This document shows positions 1 to 8,363 of a stretch of 64,000 nucleotides of DNA, in pieces; the first letter of the stretch is position 1, and every line of letters begins with the position of its first letter. Where the stretch lies: positions 2,356,001-2,420,000 of the forward strand of contig CP121458.1 of NCBI GenBank assembly GCA_029690005.1, read 5' to 3'. The translations under genes and the position numbers were made by a program. A model generated the notes under the pieces. The model ran no database searches, was not told the DNA's origin, and saw only the letters and a list, made by a program, of their open reading frames with translations. Source of the stretch: Prescottella defluvii. GTDB taxonomy: Bacteria > Actinomycetota > Actinomycetes > Mycobacteriales > Mycobacteriaceae.

Positions 1-7
1 CCGCCCC

Positions 8-637
8 ATGGGTGACAGGCCGGAGCCCGACGACCAGCTGACCGAGCGGTTCGAGCGCGACGCGCTACCGCTGCTCGACCAGTTGTACGGCGCCGCGCTG
101 CGGATGACGCGTAACCCGGCCGACGCGGAAGACCTGGTCCAGGAGACGTACGTCAAGGCGTATTCGGCGTTCCGCTCCTTCAAGGAGGGGACCAACCTCA
201 AGGCCTGGCTCTACCGCATCCTCACGAACACCTACATCAACTCCTACCGCAAGAAGCAGCGGCAGCCCGCGCAGTACCCGACCGACGAGATCACCGACTG
301 GCAGCTCGCCGCGACGGCCGAGCACACCTCGACGGGTCTGCGGTCGGCGGAGGTCGAGGCACTCGACGCGCTGCCCGACGACGACATCAAGGCGGCGTTG
401 CAGGAGCTTCCCGAGGAGTTCCGCATGGCGGTCTACTACGCCGATGTCGAGGGATTCCCGTACAAGGAGATCGCGGAGATCATGGGCACGCCCATCGGCA
501 CCGTGATGTCGCGGTTGCATCGCGGGCGCAAGCAACTGCGGGGTCTGCTCGCGGACGTCGCCCGGGAACGTGGATTCAACCGCACACCGGCGGGGCAGGC
601 CGACAAGACGGCAGCGGAGCAGGAGGTTACTCGGTGA
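8..637 (+). CDS. sigH: ECF sigma factor SigH/SigR (oxidative and thiol stress)
   Basis: This is an RNA polymerase sigma factor of the ECF class that directs transcription of thioredoxin and heat/oxidative stress genes in actinobacteria. Region 2 is visible near residues 20-90, with the run [17 protein letters not shown] followed by [20 protein letters not shown]. Region 4 follows near 125-180 with [24 protein letters not shown] and [18 protein letters not shown], which is nearly identical to mycobacterial SigH from memory. The 209 residues are close to the family length of about 216. The ATG at 8 is only seven bases from the window edge, so a slightly longer start cannot be excluded. Its stop overlaps the next start as GTGA, so it is translationally coupled to its anti-sigma factor. 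Confidence 0.96.
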   Translation: MGDRPEPDDQLTERFERDALPLLDQLYGAALRMTRNPADAEDLVQETYVKAYSAFRSFKEGTNLKAWLYRILTNTYINSYRKKQRQPAQYPTDEITDWQLAATAEHTSTGLRSAEVEALDALPDDDIKAALQELPEEFRMAVYYADVEGFPYKEIAEIMGTPIGTVMSRLHRGRKQLRGLLADVARERGFNRTPAGQADKTAAEQEVTR

Positions 638-933
638 CCGGGGAGAACGAATTCGAGCAGTTGGACTGCTCTGCAGTGCTCGCCGATGCGTGGTTGCTGC
701 TCGACAGCGAGTGCGACGAGCATTCCCGCGCGCGGATCGAACGGCACCTGGAGGACTGCGGTGCGTGCTTCGAGGCGTACGGCATCGAGGAGAAGATCAA
801 GGGCCTCATCGGACGCAAATGCGGCGGCGAGCACGCGCCGGCCGGGCTGCGTGAGCGGCTGTCGATCGAGATCCGACGCACCGTGATCCTCACCGAGACC
901 GAATTGGTCGCCGACCGCGAGTCGGACGACTAG
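634..933 (+). CDS. rshA: Zinc anti-sigma factor RshA/RsrA for SigH
   Basis: This 99-residue protein is a redox-sensing anti-sigma factor of the ZAS family. It binds SigH under reducing conditions and lets go when its cysteines form a disulphide. The zinc motif HxxxCxxC is seen as His38, Cys42 and Cys45, and Cys12 matches the fourth conserved ligand in Streptomyces RsrA. The GTG start at 634 is preceded by AGGAGG at 621-626 and overlaps the sigH stop codon, the usual sigma/anti-sigma arrangement. The C-terminal tail is acidic and probably disordered. A strong hairpin follows at 963-1001. Confidence 0.94.
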   Translation: MTGENEFEQLDCSAVLADAWLLLDSECDEHSRARIERHLEDCGACFEAYGIEEKIKGLIGRKCGGEHAPAGLRERLSIEIRRTVILTETELVADRESDD

Positions 934-962
934 ACGCGCCGACAGGAGCGTCCGTGAACGAG

Positions 963-1001
963 ATCAGGGGCCGGCGAGCATTCAGCTCACCGGCCCCTGA
1001 T
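963..1001. terminator. Shared hairpin terminator between rshA and bL37
   Basis: A 17-base inverted repeat with one mismatch pairs 963-979 with 985-1001 around a five-base loop. It lies between the convergent rshA and bL37 genes. Only a short TTT follows on the plus strand, so it is a GC-rich, U-poor terminator that could serve both directions. Confidence 0.75.
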
Positions 1002-1017
1002 TTCGTCTGTACGCGCC

Positions 1018-1092
1018 TCAGGCGTTGGGACGCTTGCCGTGGTTGGCGGCGTTGCCCTTGCGGCTGCGCTTCTTACGACCACGCTTACCCAT
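1018..1092 (-). CDS. Ribosomal protein bL37 (24-residue basic peptide)
   Basis: Reading the minus strand from ATG at 1092 gives a 24-residue, extremely basic protein that starts MGKRGRKKRSRKGN and ends NHGKRPNA before TGA at 1018. From memory this matches the actinobacterial large-subunit protein bL37 described in mycobacterial ribosome structures, which has the same length and the same RGRKKR and ANHGKRPN blocks. A GGGAG ribosome-binding site lies about eight bases upstream of the ATG. It sits next to sigH-rshA on the opposite strand. It is too short for most gene finders and would be easily missed. Confidence 0.88.
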   Translation of the reverse strand: MGKRGRKKRSRKGNAANHGKRPNA

Positions 1093-1201
1093 GAGTAGCT
1101 CCCTTCTCTGTTCGAACTCTGGTTCGTCCTAGTGTTTCACGTGTGGTTGGCTGTGGTTCCATTGGCTGGTCCGCGACCGTCCGCGAAGAGTGAGGTGCCA
1201 G

Positions 1202-1417
1202 GTGGCAGAAGATGTGCGAGCCGAGATGGTTTCGACCGTCTACCAGGTCGTTGTGAGTGAGGGTGAAGATGTGAACGAGGGCGACACCCTGGTCATCCTC
1301 GAGTCGATGAAGATGGAGATCCCGGTTCTCGCAGAGGTCGCCGGGAAGGTCACGTCCGTGGACGTGACCGTCGGCGACGTCATCCAGCAGGGCGACCTGA
1401 TCGCCACTATCAGCTGA
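1202..1417 (+). CDS. Small biotinyl/lipoyl carrier protein (TB7.3 type)
   Basis: This is a stand-alone biotin-attachment domain of 71 residues. The biotinylation motif ESMKMEI is present, with the acceptor lysine at residue 37, flanked by the two hairpin halves that form the carrier barrel (VLAEVAGKV and VGDVIQQGDLIA). It matches mycobacterial TB7.3 (Rv3221c), a biotinylated protein of unclear partner. The GTG at 1202 is chosen because VAEDVRAE aligns with the mycobacterial N terminus and GAGG lies just upstream at 1192-1195; an upstream GTG at 1190 overlaps this site. It precedes pdtaS in the same direction by 28 bases. Confidence 0.93.
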   Translation: MAEDVRAEMVSTVYQVVVSEGEDVNEGDTLVILESMKMEIPVLAEVAGKVTSVDVTVGDVIQQGDLIATIS

Positions 1418-1445
1418 TACCGAGAAGCGATTCGGAGCCTGGCAC

Positions 1446-2962
1446 ATGTCGACACTGAGCGACCTGCTCGCCGAGCACACCGACCTCCCCGGAAACGCGG
1501 TCGACCACCTGCAGCAGGTGGTGGGTGAATGGCAGCTGCTCGCGGACCTGTCCTTCGCCGACGTCCTGCTGTGGGTGGCGACCGAGCGGCCCGACGACCC
1601 GAAGGGCGCCGCGGGATCCGATCCCCTCACCGTCGTGTGCGTCGCGCAGTGTCGGCCCACGACGGCGTCGACGGCGTTCCCGGACGACGCAGTCGGCTCG
1701 GTGGTCTCCGAATCGGAGCATCCTCAGGTCCTCAAGGCGCTCCTCGACGGCGAGATCGTGACCGAGGTCGACCATTCGTGGCGCGGCGGGACACCGCTGC
1801 GCCGGGAGGCAGTCCCGGTGCGGTGCGACGGTGAGGTGATCGCCATCCTGAGCCGCGACACCAATCTGGCGCAGCAGCGGGCCCAGAGCCCGCTCGAGAT
1901 CGCCTACCTCGACTGCGCGGCCGACCTGTGCCAGATGATCAGCGAGGGAACGTTTCCCAACCCGGTTTCCCGCTCGGACACCAACTCCAGTCCGCGCGCC
2001 GGGGACGGATTCATCCGCCTCGATCCCGAGGGCCGCGTCGTGTACGCGAGCCCCAACGCGCTGTCCGCGTATCACCGGATGGGCCTCAACACCGACCTGC
2101 TCGGTCAGGATCTCGCGTCCACGACCCGTGCGCTCATCGCCGACCCGTTCGAGTCGAAGGAAGTGGCCGACTACGTCAGCGGCACCCTGGCCGGCCGCCT
2201 CGGGCACCGGATGGAGGTCGAGGCCCGCGGTGCGATCGTGCTGCTGCGGGCACTCGTGCTCAAGCCTCACGGCAAGGTCGTCGGCGCCGCCGTCGTCATC
2301 CGCGACGTCACCGAGGTCAAGCGTCGTGATCGCGCCCTGCTCAGCAAGGACGCGACGATCCGCGAGATCCACCACCGGGTGAAGAACAACCTCCAGACGG
2401 TCGCGGCACTGCTGCGCCTGCAGGCCCGCCGCACCGACAACGAGGAGGCGCGTCAGGCGCTCAGCGAGTCGGTCCGCCGGGTCACGTCGATCGCGCTGGT
2501 CCACGAGACGCTGTCGATGTCGGTGGACGAGGAAGTGGACCTCGACGAGGTGGTCGATCGCCTCGTCCCGATCCTGGCCGACGTCGCGTCGGTCAACATG
2601 CCCATCAAGATCAAGCGGGAGGGCAGCCTCGGCGTGTTCTCCGCAGAGCGCGCGACCCCGCTCGTCATGGTGCTCACCGAATTGGTGCAGAACGCGATCG
2701 AGCACGCCTTCGAACCCGGTGAGCCGGGCACGGTGTACCTGCGGGCGGATCGCTCGGCACGCTGGCTCGACGTCGTCATCCACGACGACGGCCGCGGATT
2801 GCCCGAAGGGTTCAGCCTCGAGAAGTCCGATCGTCTCGGGCTGCAGATCGTGCGCACGCTCGTCGGCGCCGAACTCGGGGGATCGCTGGGCCTGCACCCG
2901 TCCGCGGACGGGGTACGGACGCAGTGCTGCGCGTCCCGCTCGGCCGACGCGCGCGGCCCTGA
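1446..2962 (+). CDS. pdtaS: Sensor histidine kinase PdtaS (frame break near the 3' end)
   Basis: This is the cytosolic HWE/HisKA_2-type sensor kinase that phosphorylates the RNA-binding ANTAR regulator PdtaR. An N-terminal GAF-like region (about 1-160) is followed by a PAS-like region (FIRLDPEGRVVYASPNA), then the dimerisation/phosphoacceptor box IREIHHRVKNNLQTVAALLR with His309/310. The ATPase domain has the N box LTELVQNAIEHAF and the G box HDDGRGLPEGF. The frame breaks near 2917: as read, the C terminus becomes nonsense. Adding one G to the GGGG there restores GTDAVLRVPLGRRARP and a TGA at 2960-2962, matching Rv3220c. No membrane segments are present. The pdtaR partner is not in the window. 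Confidence 0.92.
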
Positions 2963-2997
2963 CCTCGACGAACCCCGACGTTCGGACCCCGGATACG

Positions 2998-3033
2998 GCG
3001 AAGGCCCGGCACCGTGTGGTGCCGGGCCTTCGC
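2998..3033. terminator. Bidirectional hairpin between pdtaS and whiB1
   Basis: A perfect 15-base inverted repeat pairs 2998-3012 with 3019-3033 around a six-base loop. It lies between two convergent genes and can terminate both. There is no clear U tract, as is common in actinobacteria. Confidence 0.8.
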
Positions 3034-3049
3034 CGTGGTCTGTGAAGAC

Positions 3050-3304
3050 TCAGACTGCGGTGCGCGCGCGGGTGCGGGCGTTGCGGCGCTTGAGTGCGCG
3101 GCGCTCGTCCTCGCTCATGCCGCCCCAGACACCGGCGTCCTGACCGGACTCGAGAGCCCACGACAGGCACTCCGCGGTCACGGGGCACCGGTTGCACACC
3201 ACCTTGGCATCAGCGATCTGCGCGAGAGCCGGGCCGCTGTTTCCCACGGGGAAGAACAGTTCGGGGTCCTCGTCGCGGCAGATTGCCTTGTGGCGCCAGT
3301 CCAT
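3050..3304 (-). CDS. whiB1: Transcription regulator WhiB1 ([4Fe-4S], NO-sensitive)
   Basis: This 84-residue WhiB protein binds a [4Fe-4S] cluster through Cys9, Cys37, Cys40 and Cys46 and carries the G(V/I)WGG turn as GVWGGMSEDERR. It is almost identical to mycobacterial WhiB1, an essential regulator that binds SigA in the holo form and DNA after nitric oxide reacts with the cluster. The basic tail RRALKRRNARTRARTAV is the DNA-binding part. The start is the ATG at 3304, giving MDWRHKAICRDEDPE as in mycobacteria; the longer frame up to 3352 has no support. A Crp-type site lies about 97 bases upstream. Confidence 0.96.
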   Translation of the reverse strand: MDWRHKAICRDEDPELFFPVGNSGPALAQIADAKVVCNRCPVTAECLSWALESGQDAGVWGGMSEDERRALKRRNARTRARTAV

Positions 3305-3621
3305 CCGTCTACTCCTTAACTGGGTGCGCCGTGCACCGTTATGTATTCGCAAGTTCAGAGGTGCTTACTCCGGAAGTTTCAGCACTGTTACTTGTGAATG
3401 CTTTCACGAACCAGAGGGAAGTCAATAGAAATCGACTGCACCGTGGGGAAGCTCACTCGGTTAGGTTGCCCTATCTGGTCCGTCGTCCTTTCTACACCCA
3501 CCTGGGGATTTGCGCACCCCATCTGGGCAAATTGGTCACCCTTCGTTGTCGAACGAGCGCTCGGGCGGCACCAATCGGACGTTCGGTCCAGTGGGACGGA
3601 GGGGCTTACGGGGGTTCGGGC
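3305..3621. other. 317-base non-coding region holding the whiB1 promoter
   Basis: No credible gene was found in this stretch between the whiB1 start and the end of the lipid kinase gene. It is lower in GC than its surroundings near 3330-3430. It contains the Crp-like palindrome listed separately, and presumably the whiB1 promoter and leader on the minus strand. Confidence 0.6.
3393..3408. promoter_or_regulatory. Crp/GlxR-type binding site upstream of whiB1
   Basis: The sequence TGTGA-ATGCTT-TCACG fits the cAMP receptor protein consensus TGTGA-N6-TCACA with one change. It lies about 97 bases upstream of the whiB1 ATG. In M. tuberculosis whiB1 is known to be regulated by the cAMP receptor protein Rv3676, so position and identity agree. 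Confidence 0.75.
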
Positions 3622-4578
3622 TCAGTGCGCCGGCGGCGCGACGACAGTAAGAGCTTCGGGAACGGCAGTGAATGTCACATCGGTTCGGAGGCCTATATCG
3701 TCGCCGTCCATTTGAAGTCCGATCGGTCCACTCGCGTGTATACGGATTTGTGGAACATCGTCGAATCGAATCAATGAATGTGATTTCGGCGATAATCCGG
3801 CGGTAAGTAGTTGACGAACGACGCGCAAGCTGGCAAAGACGCGCATCGTGCGCATCGCGAAGAGGCCGAGCCCGGTGTCGAAGCTGGTGGCCGGATTCGT
3901 GTGCACCTCACGCTTGTTCAGATACGTCCACGGGGTCGAGTTCGATACGAAGGCATAGTGCACGCCGTCGATCGGCTCCTGATCGGGGATTTCGATCGTC
4001 AGCGTCGGCTCCTCGCGCTTGGCGCGGAAGAAGGCGCGCACGGCGTGCCGGACGTAGCGCCCGGGCGTGACGGCCTGGCCGTTGCTGCGACCGTGATCGA
4101 CCGCCTCGCACACCTGGGCGTCGAGGCCCATTCCGGCATTGAACGTGAACCAGCGGTTGTCGCAGTGGCCCAGTCCGATCGTCCGACGACGGCGCAGCGC
4201 GAGCAGGTCGATCAGCTGATTCGTGGCGTCGATCGGGTCCGGGTTGATTCCCAACGACCGGGCGAACACGTTCGCCGAGCCACCCGGCACGACCGCGATC
4301 AGCGGGATCGGCCCGGCGGGAACGGAGCGCATCGACTTCGGGTGCGGTTCGCCCAACAGTCCGTTGATCACCTCGTTCACGGTGCCGTCGCCGCCGTGAA
4401 CGATGATCAGCGTCACCCCGTCGATGCGCGCCTGCGCGGCCAGTTCCGCGGCGTGACCGCGGTGCGTCGTGTGCGCCACGGTCAACCGCACCCGGCTCGA
4501 CAGGGCGTGTGCGAGGAGGTCACGACCTGCGGGAGTGGTCGAGGTGGCGTTGGGGTTGACGATCAGCAGCGCGCGCAC
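3622..4578 (-). CDS. Diacylglycerol/lipid kinase family protein (Rv3218 type)
   Basis: This 318-residue protein belongs to the DAGK catalytic (YegS/LCB5) family, which phosphorylates lipid hydroxyl groups using ATP. The nucleotide-binding GGDGT is at residues 62-66, followed by VPGGSANVFARSLG, the second conserved loop (GT/SANxxAR). The C-terminal beta-sandwich domain ends with IGLQMDGDDIGLRTDVTF, typical of the family. The natural lipid substrate cannot be told from sequence. It stands alone on the minus strand and is divergent from the small membrane protein gene at 4624. Confidence 0.88.
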   Translation of the reverse strand: MRALLIVNPNATSTTPAGRDLLAHALSSRVRLTVAHTTHRGHAAELAAQARIDGVTLIIVHGGDGTVNEVINGLLGEPHPKSMRSVPAGPIPLIAVVPGGSANVFARSLGINPDPIDATNQLIDLLALRRRRTIGLGHCDNRWFTFNAGMGLDAQVCEAVDHGRSNGQAVTPGRYVRHAVRAFFRAKREEPTLTIEIPDQEPIDGVHYAFVSNSTPWTYLNKREVHTNPATSFDTGLGLFAMRTMRVFASLRVVRQLLTAGLSPKSHSLIRFDDVPQIRIHASGPIGLQMDGDDIGLRTDVTFTAVPEALTVVAPPAH

Positions 4579-4623
4579 GGGGCATCAGCCTAGCCGGGTC
4601 CTGCCGGTGTATAGGCTGGCTGC

Positions 4624-5049
4624 GTGTCGAACCAGCCTGCACCCGCCCCGACTCCCAGCACGGTCCGTCGCGCCGGCGCACTCGTGTCTCTCGAGGGTGC
4701 GGCGGCAGTGGGATTCGCGATCTTCCTGGTAGTGCGGGGTCTGCTCGGCTACGACCAGAGTGTGACCAGCGGCTACGGCACCGCGCTGTGGTTCGCGATC
4801 CTCGGTGGTGCCGTGCTGGCCGCGGGCGTCGGCCTTCTCCTCGGGCAGCGATGGGGGCGCACCATCGCGCTCATGGCGCAGCTGCTCCTGCTGCCCGTCA
4901 CGTGGTACGTGCTCACGTCGCACCGGGTGGTGTGGGGCATCGTGCTGGGCGTCGTCGTCATCTCCGCGCTGGTGATGTTGTTCGCGGGCAGCACATCTCG
5001 CTGGATGGCCGAGGGCTACGCCGCCCCCGACGCCTCCGACGAGGAGTGA
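4624..5049 (+). CDS. Small four-helix integral membrane protein (Rv3217c type)
   Basis: This 141-residue protein has an N-terminal Pro/Ala-rich cytosolic stretch and about four hydrophobic segments (near 28-45, 57-75, 82-97 and 103-122), then an acidic tail ending DASDEE. Its function is not known; position and topology match Rv3217c. A TAGGCT hexamer at 4612-4617 ends six bases before the GTG start, so the mRNA is probably leaderless, and no Shine-Dalgarno is visible. Confidence 0.8.
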   Translation: MSNQPAPAPTPSTVRRAGALVSLEGAAAVGFAIFLVVRGLLGYDQSVTSGYGTALWFAILGGAVLAAGVGLLLGQRWGRTIALMAQLLLLPVTWYVLTSHRVVWGIVLGVVVISALVMLFAGSTSRWMAEGYAAPDASDEE

Positions 5050-5062
5050 ACTCCGGAGCCCG

Positions 5063-5584
5063 TCACCGCGCCCGGGTGGCGAGTGCCGCCAGCGCGTCGC
5101 CGCTGAGCCGGTAGGTCGTCCACTCGTCCTGCGCGACCGCGTCGAGCGATTCGTAGAACCCGATGGACGGTGTGTTCCAGTTCAGCACCGACCAGGCCAG
5201 ACGCGTGTATCCCTTGGTGACGCATTCCTCGGCGAGCGTCGCCAACAGCGCCGTGCCGTAGCCGGCGCCGCGATGCTCGGGCGTGACGTACAGATCCTCG
5301 AGGTAGATGCCGTGCACGCCGTCCCACGTCGAGAAGTTGCGGAACCAGATCGCCGTCCCAACGATCTGAGGGGTCGTATCGTCCGGTGACGTGACCTCGA
5401 CGACGTGCGCGAAGACCGCGGGCTCGGGACCGAACAGCGCCGCCTCGATCTGCGCGGGCACCACCGTGCACTCGTGGCGAGCCTTCTCGTACTCGGCGAG
5501 CTCGTAGATCAGGCCGGTGATCGCGGCGGAGTCGGCGGGGGTCGCGCGGCGGATGGTCGCGGTCTTCTCGGAAGCGGAGTTCAC
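5063..5584 (-). CDS. GNAT N-acetyltransferase (Rv3216 type)
   Basis: This is a 173-residue acetyl-CoA-dependent acetyltransferase. The central motif EDLYVTPEHRGAGYGTALL holds the R-x-x-G-x-G/A acetyl-CoA binding loop, and the C-terminal LNWNTPSIGFYESL is the usual motif B. The substrate is unknown; the overall sequence resembles diamine/thialysine acetyltransferases. The GTG start at 5584 overlaps the stop of the upstream phosphatase gene as GTGA (5581-5584), so the two are co-translated. A longer frame reading upstream to 5947 is just a shadow of that gene. Confidence 0.88.
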   Translation of the reverse strand: MNSASEKTATIRRATPADSAAITGLIYELAEYEKARHECTVVPAQIEAALFGPEPAVFAHVVEVTSPDDTTPQIVGTAIWFRNFSTWDGVHGIYLEDLYVTPEHRGAGYGTALLATLAEECVTKGYTRLAWSVLNWNTPSIGFYESLDAVAQDEWTTYRLSGDALAALATRAR

Positions 5585-6183
5585 TCGATACCTACTTTCG
5601 GGGTCACATTGTGGGTGACGATCGTGCGGAACCCGTGCTCGTAGCTCAGGACCGTGTGGGCGGCGGGGGAGAGGAGGACGCGCCGCCCCTCGGACACCGG
5701 TTGTTCGATCCACCGGGCGATCACGGCGCGGAAGAAGTGGCCGTGTCCCACCAGCACGACGTCCCGGTCCGCGAGGGCGGCCTCGCACGTGTGCACCACC
5801 ATGTCGGCGCGGGAGGTGACCATGTCGTGGGTCTCGCCGCCCGGGCACGGATGGGTCCACACCGTCCAGTGCGGAATCTGTTCGCGGATCTCGGGAGTGG
5901 TCAGCCCCTCGAGCTGGCCGTAGTCCCACTCGGTGAGGGCGTCCCACCGGTGATCGCCCGTCAGCCCGGCGAGCTCCGCGGTGACGTGCGCCCGGCGACG
6001 GGGACTGGTGACCACCAGCGGGTCGCGCAGACCGAGCGTGGACAACTGCTCACCGGCCGCGCGGGCCTGTGCGGCGCCGAGTTCCGTGAGGGGGACCTCG
6101 GTGGTGCTGGTGTGCCGGCCCAGGCGGGCCCACTCGGTCTCCCCGTGTCGGAGCAGGACGAGCCGGCGGTCGGGTGAGGTCAT
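5581..6183 (-). CDS. gpm2: Histidine phosphatase family protein (Gpm2/Rv3214 type)
   Basis: This 200-residue protein is in the phosphoglycerate-mutase-like histidine phosphatase family. The catalytic RHGE lies at residues 12-15 (VLLRHGETEW) and the second catalytic His sits in VLVGHGHFFRAV near residue 155. Rv3214, long named Gpm2, was shown to act as a broad acid phosphatase rather than a mutase, and this protein probably does the same. The ATG at 6183 gives a length within a few residues of the mycobacterial protein. It is followed by the overlapping GNAT gene. The isochorismate synthase gene that lies here in mycobacteria (entC) is absent. Confidence 0.88.
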   Translation of the reverse strand: MTSPDRRLVLLRHGETEWARLGRHTSTTEVPLTELGAAQARAAGEQLSTLGLRDPLVVTSPRRRAHVTAELAGLTGDHRWDALTEWDYGQLEGLTTPEIREQIPHWTVWTHPCPGGETHDMVTSRADMVVHTCEAALADRDVVLVGHGHFFRAVIARWIEQPVSEGRRVLLSPAAHTVLSYEHGFRTIVTHNVTPKVGIE

Positions 6184-6249
6184 GAACTCATCATGCCGGG
6201 CGTCGCGGAATCCTCGCGCTCGGGCCTCGAGTACGCAAGGATCTAGGCC

Positions 6250-7053
6250 GTGACGACGGTACTGGCTGTAGCGAATCAAAAGGGTGGGGTGGCCAAGACC
6301 ACGACGGTCGCTTCGTTGGGGGCGGCGCTCGTCGACCTCGGTCAGCGGGTGTTGGTGGTGGACCTCGATCCGCAGGGGTGTCTGACATTCTCGTTGGGGC
6401 ACAACCCCGATCGGCTCGAGAAGTCCGTGCACGACGTGCTGGCGGGCGACGTTCCGGCGCAGGACGTGCTGCTCGGGACGGACGAGGGCGTGACGCTGCT
6501 GCCCGCGACGATCGACCTCGCGGGCTCGGAGGCGCTGCTGCCGACGCGCCCGGGCCGGGAGTTCGCGCTCAAACGGGCCCTCGCGCCGCTGCTCGACGAC
6601 TTCGACGTGATCATCATCGACTGCCCGCCGTCGCTGGGTGTACTGACACTCAACGGGCTCACCGCGGCCCGGCAGGTGCTGGTTCCGCTGCAGTGCGAGA
6701 CGCTGGCGCACCGCGGCGTCGGTCAACTGCTGCGCACCGTTTCCGAGGTCCAGCAGATCACCAACCCCGACCTAGTGTTGCTGGGGGCGCTGCCGACGCT
6801 GTACGACGCGCGAACGACCCACAGCCGCGACGTCCTGTCCGACGTCTCGGACCGCTACGACCTGCCGGTTCTCGCCCCGCCGATCCCGCGGACCGTCCGC
6901 TTCGCCGAGGCGTCGGCGTCCGGTGCCACGGTGCTCGCGGGTCGCAAGAACAAGGGTGCCGAGGCGTACCGTGAACTGGCGCACCATCTTTCGGCCCACT
7001 GGACCGGGGGTGCCGACCTCGTCACGTTCTCGCCCTACGAGGGGACGGCCTGA
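6250..7053 (+). CDS. ParA/Soj-like ATPase (Rv3213c type)
   Basis: This is a 267-residue P-loop ATPase of the ParA/MinD class. The deviant Walker A KGGVAKTT is at residues 11-18, the A' motif is LDPQGCLTFSLG, and Walker B is IIDCPPSLGVLT. There is no ParB gene beside it, so it is an orphan ParA, as in mycobacteria. The start is GTG at 6250 (VTTVLAVANQKGG). It is divergent from gpm2 across 66 bases. Its cargo is unknown. Confidence 0.9.
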   Translation: MTTVLAVANQKGGVAKTTTVASLGAALVDLGQRVLVVDLDPQGCLTFSLGHNPDRLEKSVHDVLAGDVPAQDVLLGTDEGVTLLPATIDLAGSEALLPTRPGREFALKRALAPLLDDFDVIIIDCPPSLGVLTLNGLTAARQVLVPLQCETLAHRGVGQLLRTVSEVQQITNPDLVLLGALPTLYDARTTHSRDVLSDVSDRYDLPVLAPPIPRTVRFAEASASGATVLAGRKNKGAEAYRELAHHLSAHWTGGADLVTFSPYEGTA

Positions 7054-7065
7054 GCGGGTTGTTCG

Positions 7066-8301
7066 TCAGTTCAGCCACTCCCGGGCCGCGGTCACCAGCG
7101 CCGCGACCCCGGTCGTGATCGTGGGTTCGATCACGGGGGCGTAGTACGGCGAGTGGTTGGGCGGCAGGTCCGGGGCGGTTCCGTCAGCCGCCGCCTTCGC
7201 GAAGATCTCCGGGTCCGCGCCACCGAGGATCCAGTAGCAGATCGGGGCGCTCGCCGCGGTCGCGAACACTCCGACGTCCTCGCTGGCCGGACCGGCACCG
7301 GGATCGATCACGTTGTCGTCGCCGAACCGGCTACGGAAGGCCGCCACTGTTCGGGCGACCGCGTCGACGTCGTTGACCAGGACGGGAAACGAATCGATCG
7401 GCGTGATCTCCGGCGGGCGAGGGGCGTTCGACGCCGCGGCCTCCGCCTCGACGATTCGGGTGATCGTGTCGAGGACGCGGGCGCGCACCTCCGGGTCGTA
7501 GGTGCGGATGTTGAGCTTCAGTTCGGCGTGGTCCGGAATCACGTTCGCCTTGGTGCCGGCCTGCATCGCACCGACCGTGAGTACGACCGTCTCGGTCGCA
7601 GCGACGGTGCGCGAGACCACGGTCTGCAGGCGCAGGACCGTCGCGGCCGCCATGACCACCGGGTCGACCGCACGCTCGGGCATCGACCCGTGCGAGCCGG
7701 TGCCGTGCAGGAGGACCTTCAGCGAGTCCGCGCCGGCGAACGCGGCGCCGGGGTGGGCCGCGAGCATGCCGGCGGGCAGCGGCGCGACGTGCTGGCCGAG
7801 GACGACGTCGGGCGTGCCGAACCGCCCGAACAGATTGTCGTCGACCATCGCCCGCGCTCCGGAGCCGAGTTCCTCGGCGGGCTGGAACACCGCCATCACG
7901 GTGCCCGACCACGCGGCCTTCTCGTCCACCAGCACCTCGAGTGCGCCCAACAGGCATGTCACGTGCATGTCGTGCCCGCACGCGTGCGCGACCGGAACGT
8001 CCTTGCCGTCGGCGTCGGTCGCACGGATCGAGCTGGCGTACGGCAGTCCGGTCTTCTCCTCGACCGGGAGCGCATCCATGTCGGCTCGCAGGAGAACGGT
8101 GGGGCCGTCACCGTTGCGGATCAGGCCCACCACTCCGGTGCCGCCGACGCCGGTAGTGGTGTCGATGCCCAGTTCGCCGAGTTTGGCGGCGATCCGTTCG
8201 GCGGTGCGGGCCTCCGCGAACGACAGCTCCGGATGCCGGTGCAGATCGCGGTAGAAGTCGGCGAGCCACGCCGGAGGCGGGGAGGAGTCGCGCAGGGCCA
8301 T
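7066..8301 (-). CDS. M20-family amidohydrolase (hippurate/N-acyl amino acid hydrolase type)
   Basis: This is a 411-residue di-metal peptidase/amidohydrolase of the M20D group, cleaving N-acyl amino acids or related amides. Metal-binding signatures are seen: LLRADMDALPVEEKTG, the AHACGHDMHV motif near residue 107, then a glutamate pair in FQPAEELGSGARAM. The dimerisation lid domain lies between about 185 and 300. The C-terminal NHSPYYAPV contains the last metal-ligand histidine. It is not part of the usual mycobacterial gene order here, so it is probably a lineage insertion. It is convergent with the ParA gene across 12 bases. Confidence 0.88.
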   Translation of the reverse strand: MALRDSSPPPAWLADFYRDLHRHPELSFAEARTAERIAAKLGELGIDTTTGVGGTGVVGLIRNGDGPTVLLRADMDALPVEEKTGLPYASSIRATDADGKDVPVAHACGHDMHVTCLLGALEVLVDEKAAWSGTVMAVFQPAEELGSGARAMVDDNLFGRFGTPDVVLGQHVAPLPAGMLAAHPGAAFAGADSLKVLLHGTGSHGSMPERAVDPVVMAAATVLRLQTVVSRTVAATETVVLTVGAMQAGTKANVIPDHAELKLNIRTYDPEVRARVLDTITRIVEAEAAASNAPRPPEITPIDSFPVLVNDVDAVARTVAAFRSRFGDDNVIDPGAGPASEDVGVFATAASAPICYWILGGADPEIFAKAAADGTAPDLPPNHSPYYAPVIEPTITTGVAALVTAAREWLN

Positions 8302-8363
8302 GATGCAACCTCGATCGGTCGGAAACAGGTCCGGGCCTCAGCGTAGTGGCCGCGCCGCAGGCT

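Noticed and set aside
1410..3197. Very long minus-strand open frame (595 codons) opposite pdtaS
   Set aside because: It is low-complexity Arg/Asp/His-rich, typical of antisense frames in GC-rich DNA, and lies wholly over a well-supported kinase gene.
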